From the NCBI GenBank assembly GCA_024743405.1, contig JANSWP010000030.1, forward strand, positions 1 through 64,000: 64,000 nt of DNA, written 5' to 3'. The stretch is from Bacteroidota bacterium. Its GTDB lineage: Bacteria; Bacteroidota; Bacteroidia; Chitinophagales; Saprospiraceae. Of this stretch, positions 8,246-17,637 are shown piece by piece (position 1 is the first letter of the stretch; each line of letters opens with the position of its first letter). The notes beneath the pieces are model-generated. The model did not search any database, was not told the DNA's origin, and saw nothing but the letters and a program-made list of their open reading frames with translations. The translations under genes were made by a program, and so were the position numbers.

Positions 8246-9553
8246 CTATTTTATATTAATCACTGCCTCTTTAAACAAATCCCCTCGATCCTCATAATTT
8301 TTAAACAAATCAAAACTCGCACATGCTGGACTTAACAAAATCACCTCTCCATCTTCCGCATAAATCTTAGCTCTTTCTACAGCCTCTATTGCACTTTTCG
8401 TTTCTTCAATAATTTTCAACATAGGTGAAAAAGTCTCTATCATTTTTTGATTATTCACACCCAAACAAATGAGGGCTTTAACTTTTTCCTCTACTAACCC
8501 TAAAATTGGTTCATAATCATTTCCTTTATCTGTTCCTCCTGCAATCCAAATGACCGGTTTATCCATTGCTTTTAAAGCATAAAAAACGGAATCTACGTTA
8601 GTCGCTTTACTGTCATTGATATAATCAACTCCATTTATAGTCGCCACTAACTCTAATCGATGTGGCACACTTTGGAAAGTATTCAACCCTTTTTGAATAG
8701 CCTCATCCGATACTCCCACCGACTTTGCCGCCAAAATGGCACAAGTTGCATTGAAATAATTATGTGAACCTTTTAAAGAACATTGACTCATGTCAAAATC
8801 GGAATCCCCTACTTTCAGGAAACCCTTATTTAAATTTTGATTACTCCTAACTGGTACTTTTTGACTCTTCACTCCTGCAACCTGACGCTTCATATTCTCG
8901 TCATCCGAATTAAAAATGAATAAATCCTTATTAGATTGATTCATGGCAATACGAAACTTCGAGTCGATGTAGTTCTTCATTTTATAATCATACCTATCCA
9001 AATGGTCAGGCGTGATGTTGAGCAAAATGGCCACATCCGGTCGAAAGTCAACGATACCGTCTAGTTGGAAACTCGAAAGTTCCAAGACATAATATTCCCT
9101 CGTTTGTTCTGTAATATTCCGGGCAAAACTGCGTCCGACGTTTCCCCCCATGCCGACGCTAAAACCTGCCGTTTTCAATAAGTGGTAGGTTAATGTAGTA
9201 GTTGTAGTTTTCCCGTTACTCCCTGTTATGCCAATAATATTGGCTATAGTATGTCTACTTGCGAATTCAATTTCCGAAATGACCGGTATGCCCCGTTCTT
9301 TTAATGCCCTAATAATAGAGGTGTGTTCTGGTATGCCGGGGCTTTTTATAACCTCGGTCGCTTCGGCTATTTTTTCAAGTGTATGTTGCTTTTCCTCGTA
9401 TGGAATAGCGTTTGTTTTAAGTTCGTATTTGTAATTTTCTTTTATCGTTCCGAAGTCAGATAAGAAAACTTCATAGTCTAATTTTTTGGCTAGTAATGCT
9501 GCTCCGACGCCGCTTTCTCCCCCTCCTAGAATGGCTATTTTCCTTGTATTCAT
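8246..9553 (-). CDS. murD: UDP-N-acetylmuramoylalanine--D-glutamate ligase MurD
   Basis: Cytoplasmic ATP-dependent ligase adding D-Glu to UDP-MurNAc-L-Ala. The 435 residues show an N-terminal nucleotide-binding fold (LGGGESGVGAALLAKK), the Mur ligase P-loop GSNGKTT at 111-117, the central NITPDHLDRYD motif and NDSKATNVDS in the C-terminal half. The upstream gap towards mraY is occupied by a four-helix-bundle gene, which breaks the otherwise canonical order. Confidence 0.98.
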   Translation of the reverse strand: MNTRKIAILGGGESGVGAALLAKKLDYEVFLSDFGTIKENYKYELKTNAIPYEEKQHTLEKIAEATEVIKSPGIPEHTSIIRALKERGIPVISEIEFASRHTIANIIGITGSNGKTTTTTLTYHLLKTAGFSVGMGGNVGRSFARNITEQTREYYVLELSSFQLDGIVDFRPDVAILLNITPDHLDRYDYKMKNYIDSKFRIAMNQSNKDLFIFNSDDENMKRQVAGVKSQKVPVRSNQNLNKGFLKVGDSDFDMSQCSLKGSHNYFNATCAILAAKSVGVSDEAIQKGLNTFQSVPHRLELVATINGVDYINDSKATNVDSVFYALKAMDKPVIWIAGGTDKGNDYEPILGLVEEKVKALICLGVNNQKMIETFSPMLKIIEETKSAIEAVERAKIYAEDGEVILLSPACASFDLFKNYEDRGDLFKEAVINIK

Positions 9554-9581
9554 GTTTTCTTGTGTTCAGGTATTCATGTTT

Positions 9582-9968
9582 TTAGCCTTGATTTTTCAAT
9601 TTGCCATTTAAGTATTTCAAAAGTCCTAGGGTTAAATTTCTGGCTTCATCTACTTTTTGGTGCAATTCATTTATAGTAGATGTATCAAAATATTCTAAGT
9701 CCTCTAAAACATAAATCATACTTTTCACCTCTGCTCCTGAACTTTGAGATATATCTAAAAACCGAATGAATTCTTTCTTGCTAAATCTAGCAAACCCTTC
9801 AGCAATATTATTCATCATCGATAAAGCAGCTCTGCGCAACTGGCTTTTTGTATCAAAGTCTCTTGCTAAATTTCCTGTAGAAGACAACTTATAGACTAAT
9901 TTGACTAACTCTCTCGAAGCCTTCCAACAAGTAAGTTCTTCAAAACGTGTAATTTTAGCCATATCCAC
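9582..9968 (-). CDS. Four-helix bundle protein (23S rRNA intervening-sequence / IVP family)
   Basis: A 128-residue all-alpha protein with the family landmarks: an N-terminal FEELTCWKASRELV segment, a central SMMNNIAEGFARF and a FIRFLDISQSSGAEVKS stretch. The family (TIGR02436-like) was first found as ORFs in intervening sequences of bacterial 23S rRNA and is now known as scattered small proteins of unknown function. Here it sits between mraY and murD in the cell-wall cluster, on the same strand. It is flanked by short repeats containing GTGTTC and TTCATGTTT (about 9553-9590 and 9988-10030), which suggests insertion as a small mobile cassette. The start could be the second ATG, two codons in. 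Confidence 0.85.
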   Translation of the reverse strand: MDMAKITRFEELTCWKASRELVKLVYKLSSTGNLARDFDTKSQLRRAALSMMNNIAEGFARFSKKEFIRFLDISQSSGAEVKSMIYVLEDLEYFDTSTINELHQKVDEARNLTLGLLKYLNGKLKNQG

Positions 9969-10045
9969 ATTTCTATTACATTCTTAAATTGAATCGTGTT
10001 CGAAACATGAACACATAAAAACAAGAACACTTTATCACATTATTT

Positions 10046-11302
10046 TTACCGAATTTTCAAAGTCAAAATCGTAAACACCGCTAATAAAATCCCCACAATC
10101 CAAAATCTCGTTACAATCTTGGGCTCCGGCATTCCTAATTTTTGATAATGATGATGAAGAGGAGACATTTTAAAAATACGCCGTCCTTCTCCATATTTTT
10201 TCCTAGTGTATTTGAAGTATGAAACTTGCAAAACCACTGAAAGATTCTCTGCCAAAAAGATACCGCATAAAATGGGAATCAACCATTCCTTTCGAATCAA
10301 AATTGCCATCGCAGCAATGATTCCTCCAAGCGTTAGACTACCCGTATCACCCATGAAAATTTGAGCGGGATAAGCATTGTACCATAAAAAACCAATACAA
10401 GCGCCCAAAAAACAGGCAGAAAAAATCACTAATTCTCCTGAACCTGGAAGGTGTAATATATTTAAATAGTCTGCGGCGATTACATTCCCAGAAACATAAG
10501 CCAGTACCATCAAAGTACCGCCAATAATCGCAGAAACTCCCGTCGCCAATCCATCAATTCCATCAGTCAAATTCGCCGCATTCGAAACAGCAGTCACAAT
10601 AAAAATAATTATCGGAACAAAAATCACCCAAACCAGTGATTTCGAATTATCTCCTAAAAACCAAAGCAATTGCTGATAATCAAAATTATTTTCCTTGAAA
10701 AAAGGAACATTCGTTAGGGTTGATTTCACATAAGCTATTTCATTTAAATCTCCTTTGGCATCTTGCACTTCAAAAAAATCGACGATTTCATAACCCATTT
10801 CGTCCGCAGCTTCTTTATCCATTCTAACGACCACATCGTCACTAGCCAGCATAGTCAATGCGACAATTAATCCGAGCACCACCTGACCGAGGATTTTGAA
10901 TTTTCCACTCAGCCCTTCTTTGTTTTTGCGAAAGACTTTAATATAGTCATCCGTAAATCCAATGATCCCCATCCATGTTGTAGCTAGCAGCATCAGGAGA
11001 ATATAAATATTCTCCAAATCTGCTACTAATAAACATGGGATGACAATTGCCATTATAATGATGACACCACCCATTGTTGGTGTCCCTTCTTTCTCTTTTT
11101 GTCCTTCCAAACCTAAGTCGCGAATAGTTTCGCCGACTTGAAGACGCTGTAAAAACTTGATAATCTTACCTCCAAATAACATACTGATTATCAATGATAT
11201 AATAATCGCGACACCAGCTCGAAAGGTTATATAATTCCAGAGTCCCATACCTGGGATTTCATATCCAGCTTTTTTTAGCCATTGTATAAGTGAATATAAC
11301 AT
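10046..11302 (-). CDS. mraY: Phospho-N-acetylmuramoyl-pentapeptide transferase MraY
   Basis: Polytopic inner-membrane enzyme that transfers phospho-MurNAc-pentapeptide from UDP to undecaprenyl phosphate, making lipid I. It shows the aspartate-rich motifs [10 protein letters not shown] and [12 protein letters not shown], the [12 protein letters not shown] stretch and the late [11 protein letters not shown] histidine motif. An insert of about 60 residues with [17 protein letters not shown] between early membrane segments is usual for Bacteroidota MraY. The ORF can be read from 11344, but the family starts with MLYSLI, so the ATG at 11302 (418 residues) is preferred. Confidence 0.97.
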   Translation of the reverse strand: MLYSLIQWLKKAGYEIPGMGLWNYITFRAGVAIIISLIISMLFGGKIIKFLQRLQVGETIRDLGLEGQKEKEGTPTMGGVIIIMAIVIPCLLVADLENIYILLMLLATTWMGIIGFTDDYIKVFRKNKEGLSGKFKILGQVVLGLIVALTMLASDDVVVRMDKEAADEMGYEIVDFFEVQDAKGDLNEIAYVKSTLTNVPFFKENNFDYQQLLWFLGDNSKSLVWVIFVPIIIFIVTAVSNAANLTDGIDGLATGVSAIIGGTLMVLAYVSGNVIAADYLNILHLPGSGELVIFSACFLGACIGFLWYNAYPAQIFMGDTGSLTLGGIIAAMAILIRKEWLIPILCGIFLAENLSVVLQVSYFKYTRKKYGEGRRIFKMSPLHHHYQKLGMPEPKIVTRFWIVGILLAVFTILTLKIR

Positions 11303-11715
11303 AGTTGGTTTTCTCTTGAACCAACACTTTTTGCCCAATTTCATTTGCCCAAAAAGTGCATTAATAAAGGCTTAAAGGTAATGATTTAGCCTTATGTTCA
11401 CGTTTGTATGTTTGTTTTGAGTAACCGTTTCCATTCAGTTATTATTCGTTACTCCAACTCCGCTATTTCTGTTTCCTAATTGAGAAAAGATAATTGCAGA
11501 ACACAGTAGGCAGGGACGATAGATCGTCTAATTCCCAACTCCACTTGTGTATCTGCAATCAATTGGAGAATGATTTATGATAATCGGCAGTCCCTCCACC
11601 GCCAAAAATCAAAAAAAACGGTTGTTGTTGTTGTTGTTTCGTATATAATTCCTAATGAGTGAATTATGGATTTTGAATCGGCTATCAAGCGTGCATTTAA
11701 TTCAAAATTCACAAT
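11303..11715. other. Gap between murE and mraY, no gene
   Basis: A 413-nt stretch without a credible gene. It holds a GTT trinucleotide run (about 11621-11637), a tract of repeated TTCACAATTCACAATTG-like words (about 11706-11725) and low-complexity AT-rich sequence. No terminator or promoter could be assigned, so murE and mraY may still be co-transcribed. Confidence 0.5.
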
Positions 11716-13173
11716 TCACAATTGAAAATTATTTAACAACTCTGCTTTGTCATCAAACGCTTGTCTCACCCCGTTTATCTCCTGATACTTTTCATGCCCC
11801 TTGCCGGCGACTAAAACAATATCTCCGTCCTGTGCCAAACGATAGGCAACTTTGATAGCTTGTTTTCGATCGGTAATCGAAATTGCCTTCTGAGTCGCAT
11901 ATGCTGGAATTCCCTTTTCCATTTCAGCGATGATCACCTCAGGGCTCTCTGTTCGAGGATTATCAGAAGTTAAGATCACTTGATCTGAATAATCACAAGC
12001 CACTTTTGCCATTTTGGGTCGTTTCTTTTTATCTCTATCACCTCCACACCCAATAACCGTTACTATATGTGCATTACCTTCGCGTAATTTATGAATCGTT
12101 TGGAGGACTTTTTCCAGTGCATCGGGCGTATGTGCATAATCCACAATACCAATTACTTTTCGCTTATTATCTACCACACAATCAAACCGCCCTTCAGCAG
12201 CTTTTAAATGACTAAGAGCAGTAAGCACTTCCATTTTATCTTGTCCCAGCAATACTGCTACCGAATAAGTAGAAAGTAGATTGTAAGCATTAAACTCACC
12301 TATCAATCGCGCATAAAAATCGGCTTCATCCAAAAGCATATGTAATCCTGTCAATAAATTTTCGAGGATTTTCGCCTTAAATTCAGCAGACTTTCGAAGG
12401 GCATACCGGTATTTTTTGGCCTTGGTATTTTGCAACATCACCGCACCATTTCGGTCATCTTGATTCGTTAGTGCAAAGGCTGTTTTCGGTAAATTGTCAA
12501 AGAACTGTTTCTTAGCTTTTATATATTCTCTAAATGTTTTGTGATAATCTAAATGGTCATGTGTGATATTCGTAAAAACACCTCCTTCAAAATGCAGACC
12601 TGCGATACGCCTCTGATGGACGGCGTGCGAACTGACTTCCATAAAAGCGTAATCGCAACCTGCATTAACCATTTCTCGTATCAGTAAACTAGTGGAAAGT
12701 ACGTCCGGCGTTGTATGTGTTGCCGAAATTTTCGCATTTCCGATTTTATTTTCAATGGTTGAAACCAAGCCAACTTTATAGCCCAGTTCTGTAAATAAAT
12801 CATATAATAAGGTGACAGTCGTCGTCTTTCCATTCGTTCCTGTCACACCGATTAATTTCAATTCTTTTGAGGGATGGTCATAAAAATTAGCAGCCATCCT
12901 TCCCAATGCTTCACTACTGTTTTCAACTTTCAAATAAGTAATCCCCTCTTTCAAATTTTCAGGTAGTTCCTCACAAACTATTGTTTTAGCCCCCTTTTCA
13001 ATAGCTTTTTGGATAAAAAGATGACCATCGGTTGTGGTGCCGCTGATTGCGACAAACAAATCACTTTCGCCAACGTCCCTACTGTCAAAAGTTATTTGCT
13101 CGATGTGTCCACTTCCCTCCCCGATGGTCACCGCTATATTAACATCCTTAAGTATGTTTGTTAATCTTTTCAA
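11716..13173 (-). CDS. murE: UDP-MurNAc-tripeptide synthetase MurE
   Basis: Cytoplasmic ligase adding the third stem residue to UDP-MurNAc-L-Ala-D-Glu. The 485-residue protein has the Mur P-loop GTNGKTT at 112-118, the THDHLDYHKTF motif, and DNPRTE in the C-terminal domain. DNPR is the substrate-recognition motif of meso-diaminopimelate-adding MurE enzymes, so the organism probably makes A1-gamma type DAP peptidoglycan, as other Bacteroidota do. Located between ftsI and mraY. Confidence 0.97.
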   Translation of the reverse strand: MKRLTNILKDVNIAVTIGEGSGHIEQITFDSRDVGESDLFVAISGTTTDGHLFIQKAIEKGAKTIVCEELPENLKEGITYLKVENSSEALGRMAANFYDHPSKELKLIGVTGTNGKTTTVTLLYDLFTELGYKVGLVSTIENKIGNAKISATHTTPDVLSTSLLIREMVNAGCDYAFMEVSSHAVHQRRIAGLHFEGGVFTNITHDHLDYHKTFREYIKAKKQFFDNLPKTAFALTNQDDRNGAVMLQNTKAKKYRYALRKSAEFKAKILENLLTGLHMLLDEADFYARLIGEFNAYNLLSTYSVAVLLGQDKMEVLTALSHLKAAEGRFDCVVDNKRKVIGIVDYAHTPDALEKVLQTIHKLREGNAHIVTVIGCGGDRDKKKRPKMAKVACDYSDQVILTSDNPRTESPEVIIAEMEKGIPAYATQKAISITDRKQAIKVAYRLAQDGDIVLVAGKGHEKYQEINGVRQAFDDKAELLNNFQL

Positions 13174-13358
13174 TTGCTCTGATGTCTTTTTGAGCAGTTT
13201 TCAGTAAAGCTTTATAAATGAAAAATCAAAAATTGATCATCAAAAGCCAGTTTCAAAATAGTGTTTCAAAAGCGATAAAGGGGATAACATTTGTATGATG
13301 TTGAATTTAAGGATGAAAGATGATGTTTATCGGAATTGGAAAATTCATCGTTCATTCT

Positions 13359-15494
13359 TTACCCCATCCGTATTCTAATAGTCTGCCCATGTACACGTGT
13401 CCCAGGTCTTATTGACTGCTGTTTTACTCGGCCATAACCTTGAATTTCAACATTCAGTCCTAGGTTTTCAAGTATATACAAGGCATCCCGAATGCCCATA
13501 CCAACTACATTTGGTACTTTCTCTTCGGAAATAGTTCGTTTCAATAATTTCAAAGAATCTGCTTCAGTAGCTCGAATCACCGACCATTCATTAGAAGTTC
13601 TTGTTTCAAAAGGAATTTTGAGATAACTCAAAACCGTTTGAACATCTTGGCGGTGTCCGACATCATAATCTGGCAATTGATTTCTTGCCAAGATCGGTTT
13701 TTGTGCTCCATTCAACGCTTTAAATAAATCCACATCCGTAGCGAAGGTCTTATCTGCAATCTTCTTAAATATTGGCAAAGCCACTGACCCTCCATAATAC
13801 CCGCCAACTTGTGGTTCACTGATCACTACTATGCAAGAATATTTAGGCTTTTCAGCCGGGAAATACCCTGCAAACGAAGCTTGATAACCACCAACAGATA
13901 CGATATCTCCCAATTTTTTATAGTCCTTTTGAGCCGTACCCGTTTTACCAGCAAATCGATAGCGATCAGACTTATATTTTCTCGCTGTTCCGTTTTCAAC
14001 GACTCCCTCTAGTAGCCTTTTGGCTTTTGCTATTGTATTCTTAGAAGCAATTCGCCCCTTAATCTGTACCGCAGGAAATTTCTCTACCGTCTCCCCGTAT
14101 TGCTGAACTTCTTTGACCAGCTGGGGTTTCATCATTTTGCCATCATTTGCAACGGCATTGTAAAAAGTCAATAATTGTAAGGGTGTAACCGTTACTTCAT
14201 ATCCAATACTCATCCAAGGAAGTGTCGTTCCACTCCAATCATCTTCCTCACTATAAGCTTCTTTGACATAAGGTTTGGGCTCGCCGTCAATTTCAATTCC
14301 AGTTTTAAAGTTTAGGTGAAACTGCTTCAACTTTTTGATAAACTTGTCACCTTGACCTGTGAGTCCATAGTTCTCATGAACCAACTTCGCGATTCCTACA
14401 TTAGAAGAGACTTCAAAAGCCCTCCAAACAGTCGTTGTATCTAACCCATGAGCTACGGCATCAACTAACTCTTCTTCATAAAATTGAGAAACACCACCTT
14501 CAAGATCTATCGAATCTTCCAATTCAATCAGACCATCTTCTAAAAGAGCCATTATTGCTGCCAACTTGTAAGTTGACCCAGGTTCTGTTGCTGTTCCGAT
14601 AGCATCATTATAAATCTCCCAATATTTGCCATTCCTTCGCTGTCCGATATTTGCAATAGCTCGAATCGCACCCGTTTCAACGTCCATAACAATCGCACTA
14701 CCTCTCTTTGCCTGATGTTTCTGCATCGCTTCCAACAGCGCATTCTCAGCTATGTCCTGAATATTAATATCGATCGTCGTCACGATATCTCGTCCAGGTT
14801 TAGGTTCAATTTTTGTCAAGTTATGAACAGGCATCCAGTGCTTACTGCCCACTCGGTACATTAATTCTCGTCCCGCCTCTCCTGCCAATACATCATTAAA
14901 ATGTCCTTCCAGACCTATATAAGTGGTATCCCCTTCAAGTGGTCTGACGTATCCAATAGTTCTATCTGCCAACATTCCGAAAGGCGTTTCACGCTCATAG
15001 TGCTGTCGAACAATCAAACCGCCTCGATACCCACCCAATTTGAATAAAGGAAAACTTGCAATAAATTCCTTTTCCGCCAAAGTGGCATTCCTTTTCAATT
15101 GGATATATCGATTGGAGTCAAGGCGAGCTTGTTCCAACTTGAATTTCCAACCTCCAGGGGTATAATCTGGATTCACGAAAGCTGCTAAGCAATAAGACAA
15201 ACTATCAATATTAAATTTCCAGTCGTCATTAGTCATTCCTGTAGATAGAGGATCAAACGCTAAGTCAAAGAACGGTAATGAAGTAGCGAGTAAATCGCCA
15301 TTTTCAGTCAAAATATTTCCTCGCTCTGCCTCTACATTTCTATATCGTCTATGCTCCTCATTTCCTTGGCTTCGCCATTTTTCACCCTCAAAAACAGAGA
15401 TTTGAATGGCTCGTCCGAATATCAACATGGCAATTAAGCACATGAAGAAAAGTACTATATACACTCGTACGAGGACTTCATTTTTGATATTCAT
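13359..15494 (-). CDS. ftsI: Septal transpeptidase FtsI / PBP3-like, with PASTA domain
   Basis: Class B penicillin-binding protein that cross-links septal peptidoglycan with FtsW. The 711-residue protein has one N-terminal membrane anchor (about 10-30), a PBP dimerisation domain, and a transpeptidase domain with the active-site STYK at 307-310, the SSN motif in EVSSNVGIAK and the KTGT motif in FAGKTGTAQ. A single PASTA domain (from VPNVVGMGIRDAL) closes the C-terminus; PASTA-bearing division PBPs are common in Bacteroidota. Its start overlaps the ftsL stop in a TGATG arrangement, suggesting translational coupling. Confidence 0.97.
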   Translation of the reverse strand: MNIKNEVLVRVYIVLFFMCLIAMLIFGRAIQISVFEGEKWRSQGNEEHRRYRNVEAERGNILTENGDLLATSLPFFDLAFDPLSTGMTNDDWKFNIDSLSYCLAAFVNPDYTPGGWKFKLEQARLDSNRYIQLKRNATLAEKEFIASFPLFKLGGYRGGLIVRQHYERETPFGMLADRTIGYVRPLEGDTTYIGLEGHFNDVLAGEAGRELMYRVGSKHWMPVHNLTKIEPKPGRDIVTTIDINIQDIAENALLEAMQKHQAKRGSAIVMDVETGAIRAIANIGQRRNGKYWEIYNDAIGTATEPGSTYKLAAIMALLEDGLIELEDSIDLEGGVSQFYEEELVDAVAHGLDTTTVWRAFEVSSNVGIAKLVHENYGLTGQGDKFIKKLKQFHLNFKTGIEIDGEPKPYVKEAYSEEDDWSGTTLPWMSIGYEVTVTPLQLLTFYNAVANDGKMMKPQLVKEVQQYGETVEKFPAVQIKGRIASKNTIAKAKRLLEGVVENGTARKYKSDRYRFAGKTGTAQKDYKKLGDIVSVGGYQASFAGYFPAEKPKYSCIVVISEPQVGGYYGGSVALPIFKKIADKTFATDVDLFKALNGAQKPILARNQLPDYDVGHRQDVQTVLSYLKIPFETRTSNEWSVIRATEADSLKLLKRTISEEKVPNVVGMGIRDALYILENLGLNVEIQGYGRVKQQSIRPGTRVHGQTIRIRMG

Positions 15495-15811
15495 CAGTCA
15501 ACTACTATTTTCTTTGGTTTCCATGCCGACTTCTTAAGTCCTGTCTCTTGCACTGCCTCTCCAACCTCAGAAAGTTTACTTTTTGTCATTAATTCAGATT
15601 GCAATGCGTTACACTGTCGCCTCAATTCTTTCACCTCTTTTTGCAAATTTTGAATATTGCGAACCTGCCGTTCTGCTAAATGAGCATTTGCGATGTAAAT
15701 GGTAGCTAAAAATCCTAGGAAAAGTACAAAAGGTAAGTTTTCAAGAATCCAGCGAGCACTGAGATTCCCCCATGCCAGGGACGTACCTGATATTTTCGTT
15801 TTTTTAGCCAT
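15494..15811 (-). CDS. ftsL: FtsL-like cell division protein
   Basis: Small bitopic divisome protein. It is basic at the N-terminus, has one membrane segment (NLPFVLFLGFLATIYIAN) and then a coiled-coil/leucine-rich periplasmic region (about 45-85) with heptad spacing. Sequence identity among FtsL proteins is low, so the call rests on topology, size (105 residues) and position between rsmH and ftsI. The frame is open to 15841, but that extension is encoded by a tandem repeat of CAGTTCG-like units, so the ATG at 15811 (MAKKTKIS) is preferred. Confidence 0.85.
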   Translation of the reverse strand: MAKKTKISGTSLAWGNLSARWILENLPFVLFLGFLATIYIANAHLAERQVRNIQNLQKEVKELRRQCNALQSELMTKSKLSEVGEAVQETGLKKSAWKPKKIVVD

Positions 15812-15945
15812 CTTTTTCAGTTCGCAGTTCGCAGTTCGCATTGGAATTCACCAAATATTGACTACCAACCTTTTTAATTCATCGCGCTTAAAAATTGTCT
15901 TGAGTAATTGACTCTAATAAGTTGCTAACTACTAATAGTCAACTT

Positions 15946-16842
15946 CTACTGCTTACTGCCAACTCTCAACTTTGCGCTTCTTGCTCTTGGATTTTGCCTA
16001 ATTTCATCCGCTGATGGAAGAATCGGCTTTTTGTTTATTAATTTAAACGGGCGATAAATATTCCCGAAATCATCTTTTTCTAATGCTCCTTCGACATTAC
16101 CCGTTTTTAGAAAATTCTTCACCACTCGATCTTCTATGGAGTGATAAGAAATGATAACAAGCCTGCCGTTTTCCTTCAACACCTCTAGACTTTCCTCTAA
16201 AAAAGTTTTCAAAGCACCCATCTCATCATTCACTTCAATTCTTAATGCTTGAAAAACTTGGGCGAGGTAGCGATTTCGCTGTCCTCTTATCAATGGATCA
16301 ATCACATTCAAAAAATCAGCAATAGTGATGATTTTTCTAGCTGAACGCTCTTGTACAATTCTTTCCGCCAAAGATTTCGAATTTCGAACCTCTCCATAAG
16401 CACTAAATACTTTTTGCAAGTCTATTACATTATAAGTATTCACTATATCACTTGCTTTTTTAGAATCCTCTTGATTCATCCTCATGTCTAGTTCCGCTTC
16501 AAAACGGAAAGAAAAGCCTCGTTTGGCTTCATCTAATTGATGGGAAGAAACCCCCAAGTCTGCCAATATTCCATCAACCTTTCGGACACCATGTAATTTC
16601 AAAAATCGCTTCATAAACCGAAAATTATGATGGTTGAAAACAAAGCGACTATCGTCTAATAAATTCCGTAAAGCGTCTTCATCTTGGTCAAAGGCTTGCA
16701 GTTGTCCATCTTCACCTAATTCATCTAAAATCAATTTACTATGCCCTCCTCCTCCAAAAGTTGCATCTACATAAATACCATTCGGCTGAATAGACAAACC
16801 TTCAATACACTCTTTAGCAAGCGCTGGATCATGATAACTCAT
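15946..16842 (-). CDS. rsmH: 16S rRNA (cytosine-1402-N4)-methyltransferase RsmH (MraW)
   Basis: SAM-dependent methyltransferase that modifies C1402 in the 16S rRNA decoding centre. The 298-residue protein opens with SYHDPALAKE, the family start, followed by the SAM-binding DATFGGGGHS at 26-35, DLGVSSHQLD, and the late ISYHSIEDRVVK motif. It overlaps the end of mraZ by 14 nt, typical of coupled expression at the head of dcw clusters. Confidence 0.97.
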   Translation of the reverse strand: MSYHDPALAKECIEGLSIQPNGIYVDATFGGGGHSKLILDELGEDGQLQAFDQDEDALRNLLDDSRFVFNHHNFRFMKRFLKLHGVRKVDGILADLGVSSHQLDEAKRGFSFRFEAELDMRMNQEDSKKASDIVNTYNVIDLQKVFSAYGEVRNSKSLAERIVQERSARKIITIADFLNVIDPLIRGQRNRYLAQVFQALRIEVNDEMGALKTFLEESLEVLKENGRLVIISYHSIEDRVVKNFLKTGNVEGALEKDDFGNIYRPFKLINKKPILPSADEIRQNPRARSAKLRVGSKQ

Positions 16843-17299
16843 CCGTTATCTTCTTTTTGTTTCCTAATACGGTTTGAGCTAATTGACCAAAATCTTCTGG
16901 CTCATCATCAAGGGTTTTATCCCACTCTGCTTTTGGCCATATTTCGATTCTATCATTCACCGCTGACAATACGACTTCATTTCCAATGCTTGCCCATTCG
17001 AGCAAGTTGTTTGGCATGTTGAGCCGGTCGGCACTGTCGGGGGTGACACGAGTCGCCCCCCGATAGAAATAACGCCGAAATTTCCGGCTTTTCTCATCGT
17101 ATTGACTTAATTCATTAATTTCAACTGTAATGGTTTCCCAAACTTTTTCGGGATACATCATCAAGCATTTTTCAAACCCTCGATTGATGACGAATGTATG
17201 AGACTCTTCTTCTTCAAAATGCCCCATCAATGCACTAGGCAAACGCATCCGTCCCTTTGCGTCGATCTTACATGCATATTCACCTAGGAGTTGTTTCAT
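16829..17299 (-). CDS. mraZ: Transcriptional regulator MraZ
   Basis: First gene of the dcw cluster. MraZ is a double-AbrB-like DNA-binding protein that forms ring oligomers and binds short direct repeats upstream of its own operon. The 156-residue product has the first half-motif GEYACKIDAKGRMRLPSAL near the N-terminus and a second RVTPDSADRLNMPNNLLEWA, matching the two AbrB-like repeats. A matching operator with 10-bp periodicity lies at 17411-17450, so autoregulation of the cluster is likely. Confidence 0.95.
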   Translation of the reverse strand: MKQLLGEYACKIDAKGRMRLPSALMGHFEEEESHTFVINRGFEKCLMMYPEKVWETITVEINELSQYDEKSRKFRRYFYRGATRVTPDSADRLNMPNNLLEWASIGNEVVLSAVNDRIEIWPKAEWDKTLDDEPEDFGQLAQTVLGNKKKITDELS

Positions 17300-17408
17300 T
17301 TTGAAAAAAATGGTCGGAAGCTAAAATTGACGGAAAGCTGTTGAGATTTTTACCACTTACCGCCGACTAAAAACTGCCAACTGAATATAGGTTTCCCATT
17401 TATTAGAC

Positions 17409-17416
17409 CAAAACTA
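17409..17416 (-). promoter_or_regulatory. Probable dcw promoter -7 element
   Basis: On the minus strand this reads TAGTTTTG, a match to the Bacteroidota -7 consensus TAnnTTTG, 110 nt upstream of mraZ. No -33 TTG is evident; that region is taken up by the MraZ-type decamer repeats. Confidence 0.6.
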
Positions 17417-17450
17417 CAACTTTTAGACACTTCTTACCACTTTTTCCCAC
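17411..17450 (-). promoter_or_regulatory. Candidate MraZ operator: four 10-bp direct repeats
   Basis: On the minus strand the sequence reads as consecutive decamers GTGGGAAAAA, GTGGTAAGAA, GTGTCTAAAA and GTTGTAGTTT. MraZ is known to bind short G-rich direct repeats spaced by one helical turn (TGGGN units in E. coli, AAAGTG units in Mycoplasma). The array lies immediately upstream of, and runs into, the -7 element, where binding should affect transcription. Confidence 0.7.
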
Positions 17451-17637
17451 ACAAAAATGAATTTTTATACCAATATTTTTTTCCACATTATTAAAACCCC
17501 AAATGTATAACCATATAAATTATAATAATTGAAGTTATTTGAAAACATTTACATAAAAAATCGATATATGTAAGTTAAGTTGGAGAGAAATAGAGAGATG
17601 GAAGTGGGTGATTTTCCCACTTCTTGACACCATCCAG

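Noticed and set aside
11621-11637. GTT trinucleotide run as a regulatory or contingency locus
   Set aside because: It is not in a coding frame or visible promoter; too little evidence for phase variation.
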